Below are positions 49,333 through 60,257 of a stretch of DNA of 64,000 nt, piece after piece. Numbering within the stretch: the first letter of the stretch is position 1; the number at the start of each line of letters is the position of its first letter. A program made the translations under genes and the position numbers. This DNA is from Viscum album (Eukaryota; Streptophyta; Magnoliopsida; Santalales; Viscaceae). The notes below the pieces were generated by a model. The model was not told the DNA's origin, did not search any database, and worked only from the letters and a program-made list of their open reading frames with translations. The DNA is taken from contig OY728120.1 in NCBI GenBank assembly GCA_963277665.1, positions 424,582,138 to 424,646,137 on the forward strand, read 5' to 3'.

Positions 49333-50584
49333 AGCAATAAAATAACATAAAGTTGAATTCTAGATAATTTAATTTTATTATGAAATATAATTTAATTTTT
49401 ACTTCTTATAATATGAGACCGACCCATGTATGATTTGTATATTATTAATTCAATTTAATTATTTCATTTGAGTGTTTAAATGTAATAATTATTTTATTTT
49501 TATTAACCATGCATCATCAATCATCCTTTAATGAGTATAATGTTTTTTGTATCCACATTTTATTAATAATATGTAATTTCACGCCATGATTTCCCCTCCC
49601 TAGTGTGTAAGTATACATTGTAAATATTGGAGGAGTTTATGGAAAAGTGGCACAATTATAAAATCTGTGTAAACCAAAAAGTGATGTGAATGAGTGTTTT
49701 GGGAACTTATATTTGAGTCATGTATCAAATAAAGTAATTCCCCTAGGGTCTAGATTAATTCATTATTCTCCAAATGGATTAACCTTTAGTTAATGTATCA
49801 CATTCACTTCATTATTTTTTTATTTTTTTATATGCATGGTTTATTATTTTCAAAATGTGTATTTATTATGTTGGATCACCAAGTATAAAAATAAAAAATA
49901 ATTAATTGATAAAATTATCATGTGTGGTGAATTTTTTCTATTTATAATATGGTTATGTTCGGAGTGATATCACATAGAGTGATAATCTTCAATAAAAAAT
50001 TATTTCATTCACTGAGACTAAATTATCAAATCCCTAAAAGAAAATATTAAGTCACTAAATTTCTTCAATGGATTCAATTTGGACACAACCAATTTTTTGA
50101 TATGCTTATCATACCTATATTAGGGTTCCTATTACTACTAGGTAGTTCTTATAAGAGTGGTGGTTCAACTTAACTAAAGATAAAAACAAAGTGATATTCA
50201 TAACTATATTTTTTGCAACATTAGGGGGAAATAATTGAGATTATTTGTAGAAAATATTACTATACACAATAGATGAAGGAGACATGAGTTAATATGGTTT
50301 TCTAGTCAAAATCATACCATATACACTTAGAGTAGTATAAATGTCATGATCATGATATAAAGATATGTTTAAGCACACATTCTACTAGAATTATCAAGAG
50401 ATTGATTGTTCCTTATCTAATAGTTTAGGGAAACAATGATTTGATAAAATAGTGGGAGAAAATTAAAAATAAAAATTTGAAAGCATTTTCTAGTAATCAA
50501 GTTAATGTATTAATCATCAAAATCTACTAATTTTAGATAAAATTAAAACCACCAAAAATTCAATTTCCCTAAAATCTATATTGG
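49333..50584. other. Unassigned AT-rich stretch before the copia gag
   Basis: It was continuous with 1-1365 before E1 arrived. No protein was recognised. TTAGGGGGAAATAATTGAG at 50221 looks like a polypurine tract followed by a possible LTR start, and a GTGGTGGTTC near 50158 is a poor candidate primer site. One or both may belong to the copia element or to a relative, but I found no LTR pair. Confidence 0.4.
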
Positions 50585-52393
50585 ATAAATAGAATATTAT
50601 GACAGACCTAACTTCCAGGAGTGGTATGGGCCCTTACGCATAGTAACAAAACAAGAGTGGAATCTTTATGTGTTGGAATCCCAAATTACTTCTATGATCC
50701 CTCAGTAATTGAACAAGGTGGATAAATATAAATACTATAAGAATATAGATTATGTGGTAGAATTCTAGTTCTTCATGTTTTCAGTTATATCTACTAAGTT
50801 ATAGAAAATGCATTTGGATAATGAATCTTTCTAAATATTGTCTTATAACCAAGATTTATACCCTCAGAGAACTCACTAATAATGATATGAGATATCCAAT
50901 GCATTATATAGAATCAAGCTAGATTAATGGAATTAAGTCGGATGAAATCTACTCTATATAATCAGGTTTATCGAAATTCCATAGTCTATGGGGTTCAAAC
51001 ATAACCAAAAACTAACAACTGATCTCATTTTATCCATTTTACATCCTAGATTATCAAATTTAATGGTCAATTGTAATATTAATCAAAATAATAAGTCACT
51101 CTTGAATTTTTTAGATTTAGTTTTCTAATAAGATAAGTATAAGAATAATTCCAACTCTTTAGTTGTTTTGTTGAACAATAAGTTGAGTGGAAAGGAAAAA
51201 TTTTCAAATACACTAATGCACCACCCTTTTAGAATGCCAAAAAAACAAATGGATATTAATTAATAGGAGGTAGTCTTCTTTTCATGTGTAAAGAAATTCC
51301 ACTTGAAAAATAATTTCAAAATTGGGTAGAAGAATAAAAGTGATTCTTTTCCATCAGGTTCATTTATCATTGAATGCAATATATCTATATCTACAATTTG
51401 TGTATTGGATACTTCATGTGGCTCACACATTTTTATTTAAATACTAGAACTAAGTAGATTCAATATAATTAGTAAAATTGAGGTGGATCCTTGGGAATAA
51501 AATAGTGTGATACTAGAAGTTTTAGTTTGGGGAGATTATCATCTCCCTTTTCCAAGTATAATGGTTCTTGTACTAAACAATTGTTATTTTGTACCATATT
51601 TTACTAGACGCATAATCTCGATGGCAAGTTTTGATACTATATGATTTTATTTCATGTTTGGAAATAAATTTCTTCTTATTTACAAGGAAAACATATGTTA
51701 TATCATGGAACATATTAACAAAGTATTGTATATAATTGATCTAAAAACTCCAATTTTGGAACTTAAATACAAATCCAATGAGAATGGATCAATTCATACA
51801 CGCATCGGGCAATTATGGACAAGTTATATAAATGAAAAGCATTTAATGAAACTACATCATGAAATTTATTTAGTATTTATTGAGTTAAAAATTTTAGATT
51901 AATGTCACACTTGATTACAAGGTAAAATGACCAAATAGCATTTCATTGGGAAAGGAGAAAGATCCAAAGAACCATTTTAATTAGTTCATACTGATGTTGG
52001 TGGTTTATTTCCAGTATATTCTATGGGTTGTCTTTCTTACTTCATTAATTTTTCCGATGACTATAGTAGATATGGATATATATACTTAATGAGGTATAAG
52101 TAAGATTCATTTATAATATTTAAGAAATATTATAATTAATTATAAAATCAACTTGGTAATAATATAAAAAACACATACTCAATCCATTGTGGGTAATATC
52201 ATAACCATGAATTCATCAACCATCTAAAGGAGTGTGGGATACTTTCCCAAATCAATCATCCTTATACACCTCATCAGATTAGTTTTTGTGGAAGGGTGAA
52301 TTATACATTTCTTGACATGGCTTGATCGATGATGATTCTTACAACTCTTTCATTATCCATTTGTGGATATGAACTATAAACTATGATATATAC
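50585..52393 (+). pseudogene. Ty1/copia gag-pol, first part: gag, protease, integrase (decayed)
   Basis: Gag is seen as FQEWYGPLRIVTKQEWNLYV near 50605-50665 and a NSNSLVVLLNNKLSGKEKF linker near 51150-51200. The protease block is SFIIECNISISTICVLD at about 51360-51410 with DTSCGSH, where DTG is DTS. The open stretch 51654-51902 contains the GAG-pre-integrase signature TRIGQL...EKHLMKLHHE. Integrase starts with KMTKQHFIGKGERSKEPF-like text near 51925, then LVHTDVGGLFPV near 51985 (first catalytic Asp), a DDYSRYGYIYLMRYK segment, HLKECGILSQINHPYTP near 52220 and RSMMILTTLSLSICGYEL near 52330. Pol order protease-integrase-RT defines copia. It is cut at 52393 by E4. Confidence 0.85.
52389..52393. 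repeat. Left target-site duplication of E4 (TATAC)
   Basis: TATAC directly precedes the E4 LTR at 52394 and is repeated exactly at 63042-63046. Confidence 0.85.
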
Positions 52394-55193
52394 TATAACA
52401 ACCCTGCTCTTTATTAAACACTTAAAAATGATTTATTACATAAATTTGCACTTAATAAAATTCTCAGGACCAGGGGTTCTAGTTTCTTTGGGGCTTAGGA
52501 ACATTACATAACAACTCAAAACATGAAATACACCATCTTTATTGAAATCTTCTAATACATGATAAAAACATTCCTTCATATTTAACACTACATAGGATAA
52601 CTTGAGGATGTACACAAGAAAGGGGTGATCTATAAAGCCCAGTAACAGAGTATACAAGGAATTAAATAAATAATACAATATTTGTTAGGAAATAGGCATA
52701 TCAATGGAGCATAATAGAAACATGAACATAAAGGCATGATATAGCATTATTATCATAACATGGAAATGTGGCAACAACATACAACATGATGTTATCATGA
52801 TCCAAATCTCATTGCACATGGATTTACATGATTAAGCCCGAATTTAACATTAATTATCATGAGTAAACTCTAATTGTACTTGTATTATCGTGATACTAAA
52901 CATTATGCAATGCATTAGAGCACAATAAGGGAACACCTTTCAAAAATCATTTCAATCTCATTCTAAAGTGTGCCACATAGATCATATAACATAGATTCAT
53001 ACAAAATCATCATTTATTCCATGATAAATGAATGTGTAATATATAAATGAATTTCTATAATAAATAGATATATTTTCATAAATTATAATACCATTTATAG
53101 ATAAATGGTCATGGTATTCACTATATGATGATTTTGGCATGGAAAACGGCGGTGCAATTTCAGCAGCCTAACGACGAGACATAAAAATTCATAAAAATGG
53201 TTGATGAGATATAAATTGTAATATCATAATATATAAATTAAATTTAAAGTAATATTTTCATATAAATACATGTCCCAGAAATAGTAATTTTGAAATATAA
53301 GGCGTAACATAATATAGAAACTTGAAGAAAGAGGAGAAATGAAAAAACTCCTACGAAATTTCAACATGCCAACAGGTGTACAAGGGAGGGATTGATGAGA
53401 GAGAAATATGTATCCCATAATAAAACAATAACAAGGGTTGTGTGGGGGAGCTTATAAAACATACCCCATCATTTTTAACTGAAAATAAAAGGGTTTAACC
53501 ATATAAACAAACATGCATAAAAATGAGAAAGGAAGGAAAGTGAGGATCCCTTACTTGAGTGTGTGACTTCAAAAGCTTGAAAAGGGGATTCATGGGAACT
53601 TGGGGTGCCTTGGGAGGATTATAGAGAGGTTATGTAAGTGTATTTATGTGCTCCATATATTTTGAGTAAATATAATTGGGAGCTTTGGTGGGTTTATATA
53701 GGAGATTAGAGGGGAATTCTTTAATATTTCACAAACTTAGGTTTTGGAATCTATATAATTAAATATTCAAAACGAAAAACCTTCACATGATTTTTTCCAT
53801 TGTTTTTTAAAAAGAGGAGTACAAAAAATTATTTTATAAGGAAGATTTCCAATCATATTAAAATATTTCCCTTGATTATGTGGAGGTGAGTCACACTTTC
53901 AAGGAAATGATTTTAAAATCATAAAATATTATATATATCTTAGAGTATTCACTAAGGCATTATAAAATAAATAAAACAAATCTAAAATCATATTATTTTA
54001 ATAGTAAAACATATATTTGGCCTAAAATACCCATTATATTATTTATTAAATCATTTTGGGGGCATTATGATGTCATAAAAGGCATACTTTATTTATACAT
54101 TATTTAATTTTTACCCAAAACTTTGACTCCATCAGAAAATAATGAAAAATTCACCGTTGGATAATTTAGATATCTTGATTCCAAAAATAATATTTATTTT
54201 ATCTAAATAATTTTCAAAATATTTTAATTTTCAATTTTAAAATGAAAACTGACATTTATTGAAAATTAATGGGTTTTGAAAAAAATAGTTTTCAAACCTT
54301 AATAAATTTTACATGGGAACTCATAAAAAATTATATAATCATATATTATTAATAAAATTAATTTCATAATAATATTTAATTAAAATTTTAATTATTTTAA
54401 AAATTCATTGATTCCTTAAAATAATTTCTTTAAAAAACACTTTCGATTTTATCATATAAAAAATATAACTCTTATAAAATTGATTATCTAGTCATTTTTT
54501 GATAAGGAAATAACATAATAATCATTTATTAGAATTTTTTTACAATATTGTTAATAAAAACCTTAGTTTAATATAATAATATATATATTTATCACAAGTA
54601 CCATTTTTACTTGAAGAATCAATTTATCAAAATCATCACTTTTTAAGAAATACTATTGTCATAAATGAATTGATGGAATAAGTCTTTTTTTATATAAAGA
54701 TATTAAAAAATAAGTAATTAATACCTTGTTACATAACCCCTCATAAAACCCGCATAAGACCTAAGGGTAAAGTGTGTGATGGTGACAAACTCTTTGGGCG
54801 GCTTGGATAACATCGCCCGGGTGGTAATCTCTATTAACATAAACTTCTCTCGTAGGCGGTTCTGTTCAAGCTTAACGTGTTGAAGCCCATCTTGGGCATG
54901 GACAAGAGTGAATCCCAATGATGCTACTTACTTTCAGAGATCTAACAAATGAGATTCATATGGCCCGAGTCTACTGGAGGAGGCCATTATCTCTTTTGTT
55001 TGTGTGGAAAGGATTTGTTCAAAACATATATTTATTTCAGTCATGTGATCACTATTCAACATCTATATTATCAATAGTAATGATACATAAGAGTCATTTA
55101 AACCCAATAATAAAAAAATAATGCATGTGTTTTCTATATCTATAAGACATTAAAATAAAGGGAATTTTATTAATAAATTATCAAGTTGTTACA
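52394..55193 (-). repeat. E4 LTR, 3' copy in element orientation
   Basis: This aligns end to end with 60258-63041: TATAACAACCCT at both left ends, AACATGAACATAAAGGCATGAT at 52710 and 60585, and GTGCCACATAGATCATATAACA near 52970 and 60832. The right end is GTTGTTACA. The frames at 52436-52678 and 53224-53418 have counterparts in the other LTR only because the LTRs are copies. Confidence 0.9.
54718..54960 (-). other. Coding-like stretch inside E4 LTR
   Basis: On the minus strand the open frame contains GFTLVHAQDGLQHVKLEQNR and LREKFMLIEITTRAML, then FVTITHFTLRSYAGFMRGYV. With one frame change it extends upstream to a GPYESHLLDL segment. The middle is charged and could form a helix. The other LTR carries the same text at 62665-62856 with changes and a frame break. 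I do not know a family for it, and it may be chance or a captured fragment. Confidence 0.35.
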
Positions 55194-55195
55194 AC

Positions 55196-55207
55196 ATTCC
55201 CCCCTTT
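55196..55207 (-). other. E4 polypurine tract
   Basis: On the minus strand AAAGGGGGGAAT stands right before the LTR start TGTAACAAC. This is the normal plus-strand primer of LTR elements. Confidence 0.85.
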
Positions 55208-55298
55208 ACAAATTCCACCCTCAAAATTTCTTTTCCCCACACTACAACAGATGAGGGTAACTCTGCCTCATCATTTCCTCGAGTTCCCACATTCCTTC

Positions 55299-56560
55299 TT
55301 AAAACTTTTGGTTTCTCCAAAACACTTTGATGAGGGGAATCATCTTATTTAGTAGATATTTTTTTCTATGATCTAAGGTCTTCACTGACTTCTCTATATA
55401 GGAGAAGTCATTCTCTAATGGTACCAATACTGGATTGAGTACATGTGATGGGTCTGGTATGTTCTTCCTCAAGAGTGATACATAGAATACATCATGTACT
55501 AGAGACAGGTTTAGTGGGAGTGTAAGTCGATAGGCCACTGCTCCGATGTGATCAAGGATCTGAAAAGGTCTGATGGACCTTGAACTAAGATTTCCCTTCT
55601 TCCCAAGTCCCATAACTCTCTTCGATAGTGATATGTAGAGGAAAACCACTTCTCTAACATCAAACCCTAGGTCTCATAGATGATTTTCAGCATAGATCTT
55701 TTGTCGACTCTGAGCAGTTTTAATGTTTTGTTGGATAGTATTAACCATCTTAACCATTTATTTGACCATTTCTAGACCTAGATATTTTCGATCCCCAACA
55801 TCATCCCAACAGGCTTGTGTTCTACACCTCTTCCCATAATGGGATTCATATGGAGCCATTTGTATGATTGAGTGGAAACTATTGTTGTAAAAGTACTCAA
55901 CCAGATGAAGATGTTGATCCCATCCTCCGTTGAATTCCATTAAGCATACTCTCAACATGTCCTCAGGTGGTGGATAATCCTCCCAAATTGGCCATCAGTT
56001 TGAGGATGATAAGTTGTGTTGAATTTTAGATTAGTATTTAGAGTGTGTTGGAGAGTCTTGCAGAACTTATAGGTGAATCTTATATCTCTATTAGATACAA
56101 TCAATAGTGGTACACCATGTAGCCTTACCAGTTCTCTAATGTATATTTGTGTCAGTTGATCCAATGAGAAATCCTCTCAAATTTCAATGAAGTGTACAGT
56201 CTTTGTAAGAATATCCAAAAAAACTTATATAAGATTGTTTCCTTTGGATTTCTTCGAAATTCTAGTGAAAATTTCCTTGGTGATGTTTTCCCATTTTAGT
56301 GTTGGTGTGAGTAGTGGTTTCATCATCCCCTTATAATTAAGCCTCTCAAAATTCACTTACTGATATTCCAGGCATTTTGATGTATACTCAGTGATCTCTT
56401 TCTTTATGTTATCCCTCCAATAAATATCTCTAATATCTCGATACATATTTTTTTCCTAGGTGAATTGAGAAATTCTAACTATGTGACTCAATGAAAAGAT
56501 CTTTCTTTAACTTTGGATTTTATATAACACATTGTCTTGACCCAAATCTCAGAATTTCTT
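55299..56560 (-). pseudogene. E4 integrase with chromovirus-type C-terminus (decayed)
   Basis: The open piece 55649-55299 reads MGLGKKGNLSSRSIRPFQIL, DHIGAVAYRLTLPLNLSLVH, DVFYVSLLRKNIPDPSHVL, then LDHRKKYLLNKMIPLIKVFW: the GPY/F-type module and start of the C-terminal tail. The piece 56164-55952 carries RELVRLHGVPLLIVSNRD and TTYHPQTDGQFGR, where the usual SDRD is SNRD, so a catalytic aspartate is lost. The piece 55958-55758 has MLRVCLMEFNGGWDQHLHLV, EYFYNNSFHSIIQMAPYES and CRTQACWDDVG. Only the N-terminal zinc finger near 56500 is poor. It is split by stops between these pieces. Confidence 0.9.
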
Positions 56561-57371
56561 CTTAATTAATATTGAATTCCAAGGATTTCCCTTTTTTGAT
56601 AGTTTCCACTTTCTTTTGAATTCTTACATCATCCTTTTGAGCATCCTTTAACATTTAAAAAATATATGGTTGAGAAATAATTTGTGAAAGGATTGAAGAT
56701 TTTACCTTCTTTATTATTCCCACATCAATTTTCATAAAATATAAGAAGATTGGATCAATCTCAATTATCATCAATGAAAGAGTTATTGGATCCTTTATAT
56801 TTAGAGAATATTCAACTTTATTCACTTTGTCTGGATGTTAGTGAATTTATCAGTCATAGTATTTGATCAGATATAACCATATACATTGGCACATATTCAA
56901 CTCTTTCTGTTTGAATATATATTTGAGTCTTTTTGTAATCTGTATATATTTTACACTTTTCCTTGAAGAGGTAATGTCACCAAATTTTCAAATAGAAGAT
57001 TACTGCAGCCAACTCCAGATCATGTTTTGGATAGTTCTGTTCATGAAATTGAAATTTCCTTGAAGAATAGGCAATGAATTTATCATTTTTCATCAACACA
57101 TAGACCAAGCCCTTCTAAGCATCATTTAATACCTTGAAAAGTTATCCACATGGGGGTATTATGAGCATGGGCGTATGATAAGCCTCCTTTTCAACTGCAT
57201 GAATCTTTCTTCATATTTATCATTCCAAGCAAACTTTACTCCCTTCCATGTTTTCTTGCTAATCTGGTTTGGAAATCGTGAGAAATTTGTCAAAAATAGG
57301 TGATAATATCCAGCTAATCCAAAGAAGATATGGATATCTGTCATAGAAGTTTGCCTCAGTCATCCCTCAAT
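56561..57371 (-). pseudogene. E4 connection and RNase H (decayed)
   Basis: The piece 57344-57159 reads FFGLAGYYHLFLTNFSRFPN and WKGVKFAWNDKYEERFMQLK, the connection just before RNase H. Beyond it (57150-56600) the expected RNase H text is broken by stops, with a [20 protein letters not shown] part near 57100-57050 as the clearest trace. The plus-strand frame at 56863-57063 is a shadow. Confidence 0.75.
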
Positions 57372-58080
57372 TTACTTTTTCTTGGAGGGATCCATAGATA
57401 TACCATTGCTTGTGATGATATGTCCCAATAATGAGTGTTCCTTCAACCAGAAATAAAGCTTTTTGTACTTTTCATAGAGTTTCTTCTTTTGAAAGGGCTC
57501 TAGTACAGTTCTTAGATACTTCTCTAGATCCTCCTTGGTTTTGGTGTACATTAAAATATCATCTATAAATACTATCACAACATTGTTGAGGTAATCTCTA
57601 AATACTATATTCATCGAGTATATAAACATTTCTGGAGAATTAGTGAGCCTGAAAGGCATTACTATGAATTTATAGTGTATGTACCTTGTAAAAAAAAGTA
57701 GCCTTGTGGATATCCTCATTCTTCACCCTTAAATGGTAATATCCCAATCGCAGATCCACCTTGGCGAGGAATTGTTCTCTACGTAGTTGATTGAACAAGT
57801 CATAATTTTTGTTAAAGGATACTTGTTCTTAATTTTTATTTTTTTATATCACGATAATCAATACAAAGGCGCATTGACCCATCCTTCTTCTTGACAAATA
57901 GGATTAGTGAACCATATGGTGAAGCACTTGGGATTGTAAAACCTTTCTTCAGATTCTAATATAGTTGTTTCTTTAGCTCATCAAGATCCACAATAGTCAT
58001 TCTATTTGGATTCTTGGATATTGGCAATGCCCTAGGTATGAGATAAATTGAGAACTCAACATATATTCTAGGTGGAAGAC
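57372..58080 (-). pseudogene. E4 reverse transcriptase (best-preserved RT in the window, still broken)
   Basis: Upstream text gives LRREQFLAKVDLRLGYYHLR near 57785-57730 and RVKNEDIHKATFF, then a frame change. The open piece 57719-57372 follows with FIVMPFRLTNSPEMFIYSM, IVFRDYLNNVVIVFIDDIL, MYTKTKEDLEKYLRTVLEPF and LLGHIITSNGISMDPSKKK. The catalytic box is FIDD with both aspartates present. The stop after SKKK and the frameshift at about 57720 inactivate it. [15 protein letters not shown] segment near 57890-57840 marks the N-terminal side. Confidence 0.9.
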
Positions 58081-58099
58081 CAGAAAATTTCTCAGGAAA

Positions 58100-58660
58100 C
58101 ACATCAGCGAATTATATTAAAATAGATATGTCTTTGAGGATAGTTCCTTCTTTAGACTCAATCATCTGATTAAGATACGTGTTCTCATAGGGAAGTAATA
58201 TCCATGCTTGATATGATAGTTCTAAAGAATATCCATCCTCCTCCTTACACTTGAACTGAATTGGGGGGTCAATCCACCATATGTAGAGTGATTTCCCTCT
58301 CATGGAAATTTATAATGGATCTATATAAGTAAAGTCAATCCATACCATGAATTGCATCAAATTCCACTAGAGGAAGTATGAAGAGTTTCATCAAATATTT
58401 CAATCCACAAATTTTGATAGGGTAGGAGTTATATTCATGTGATTTAATAATTACCCCATTTTCCCCTCTCACTGACATATTTACTTCCATGATTTATGGT
58501 GGTGTTTGGATTATTCTCCTAAAATTTTAGGATATAAGAGAATGCGTAGAAATAGAATCAAAAAGTACATTTTATATACTTGAATGAATAACTAGAGTAC
58601 CTATCACCACTTCATTATGAGTATTCACTTTAGGATTTGTGATATAAAAATATCTCCCTT
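58100..58660 (-). pseudogene. E4 protease (decayed)
   Basis: The active-site block appears near 58575-58540 as VLFDSISTHSL, where DSGATHS is expected: Asp and Ser stay and the Gly is lost. Upstream is GTLVIHSSI. The open piece 58303-58112 covers the linker to reverse transcriptase (LELSYQAWILLPYENT). Confidence 0.75.
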
Positions 58661-58699
58661 ACTGCATTAAAGGTTTTTGGTTTCCTCCAAAAACCCTTG

Positions 58700-59760
58700 G
58701 CTTAGGGAACTTGTTCTCAATGTTCCCTAGTTCTTTGATGTTTTAGAAATGAACAATGCATTGAGGGTCAAACAGATCATTCCTCTCCTCTTTCACAATA
58801 GTGGGTCTTTATTGTCAAAAATTATTGTCTATGTTCCATTATCTTCTACACCTAAATCATTTCCTCATCCCCTTCAGGTAATTTCTAGGGTGCTTCTTTA
58901 GGCCCCTTTGGAAAGTCGGGTGCTAGAATTTCTTAGCACCAATGGATTTATCAATTGGACCACAAAAAATAAAGTCCACTTTCTACTTATTATCCCTATG
59001 ATACCCCTGAGATTAATCAATTTCCATTTCAACTTTGAGGTCACATCTGAAAATTTCCTCATAGCTAATGAATTCATGGATCTCTAGGGCTTTTTGTCAG
59101 CTAGGTTTTATCCCACCAAAGAAATGGTCAACCTCTCATTCTGGGGTAATGAAAAACCAAGAGGTCTATCGTGCAAGACTTGTGAAGTTTTCCACATACG
59201 CTCTGATGAATGTTTCATCTTTTTTCATGAGTTCAAGGATGTCCCTTTCCATCTTAAGTCAGAAGGTGTGTGGAAAATATTTATTGAAAAGTATTTTCTG
59301 GAAATACTTTCATTCCAATTCCTCAAACTTTTCATCAAGTTTCATATTTTTGATCGATATCCACCATTTATTAGATTCATCTTCCATTAAATAAGAATCA
59401 AAAAGAAACTTCTATTATTTTTATCATTGAAGGATGGAGAATATCTTATCAAATGGAGTTGATCTAATGTTCGGCAATTGAGGGATTAGATGATCTATTT
59501 AAAGTAGGAGGCCTTTGTCTCCTGAATCTCCAAATATAGAATTGTTATTTCTTATGGGGGGTTGTAAATTCCTCTTGACCCATGTTTCTATTAAAAACAT
59601 GAGTTAACAAAGAGATTATCATGACAAATTTTGTGATTCATTCTCCCATTGGATTGGACATCTCATTAGAATAGTCATCACATTGATCTTCACATCAGTT
59701 GTTAGCCCGAATCCTCCTATTAATGGACATTAGATATAATAAAAGGAAAATTAGTGGAAA
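58700..59760 (-). pseudogene. E4 gag (decayed)
   Basis: This lies between leader and protease. Minus-strand fragments near 59390-59070 correspond to the gag core; for instance the strand opposite the two overlapping plus frames at 59068-59394 reads ESNKWWISIKNMKLDEKFEE, then LKWKGTSLNS and TFIRAYVENFTSLARYTS-like text. GKRFFNTRL-like text near 58940 follows, where a zinc knuckle is expected. The plus-strand frames are shadows. Cysteines of the knuckle could not be placed. Confidence 0.65.
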
Positions 59761-60242
59761 GTATTTTAAAATATTAAACCCATAATGGGAATCCAAAGAA
59801 AAAAAGGGATACCTTATAAATTACATTTATTTCCTTAACTTATGAATTTATAAGCTTCAATCTAAGTTATCCATGATCTATTTCCTAACATATATTCTTA
59901 TGGGATTTTTTTATTACCCCATTGATAATGGTTCATACTAGTCCTATGAATTTACCAAATCATATACCCTGGGAGTTTCAAACCAAGATTGCATAAAGGC
60001 CCATTTTCATGCACCAGTTCTCATTCAAGTCCAGCTCAAATTGGTGTTTTCAGGTTTTACCCCTAGATATATTTGTGCCAAAGCCACCTCTACTTGTTTG
60101 TATACAGATAGGGAAGTATTTTCTTGATAAACCAATTACTCTATACCCACCAAAATTTAGGGATTAGTTTCTTATACTCAGTCTTATCCCTAAGGCATTT
60201 TCTAGAGTTTTATAACCCTAATCCCAAAAATAACTTAACCAA
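59761..60242 (-). other. E4 leader, non-coding
   Basis: No gene. It is homologous to the E1 leader at about 45650-45930 (shared ACCCCTAGAT, CTTATACT.AG.CTTATCC). It ends at the primer site. Confidence 0.7.
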
Positions 60243-60255
60243 TCCTCCGATACCA
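60243..60255 (-). other. E4 primer-binding site
   Basis: On the minus strand TGGTATCGGAGGA follows the LTR end after two bases. It matches the initiator-methionine tRNA complement except for about two changes. Confidence 0.85.
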
Positions 60256-60257
60256 AC

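Noticed and set aside
59068..59394. Two overlapping plus-strand frames of 108 and 98 codons
   Set aside because: They are shadows of E4 gag, which is read on the minus strand.
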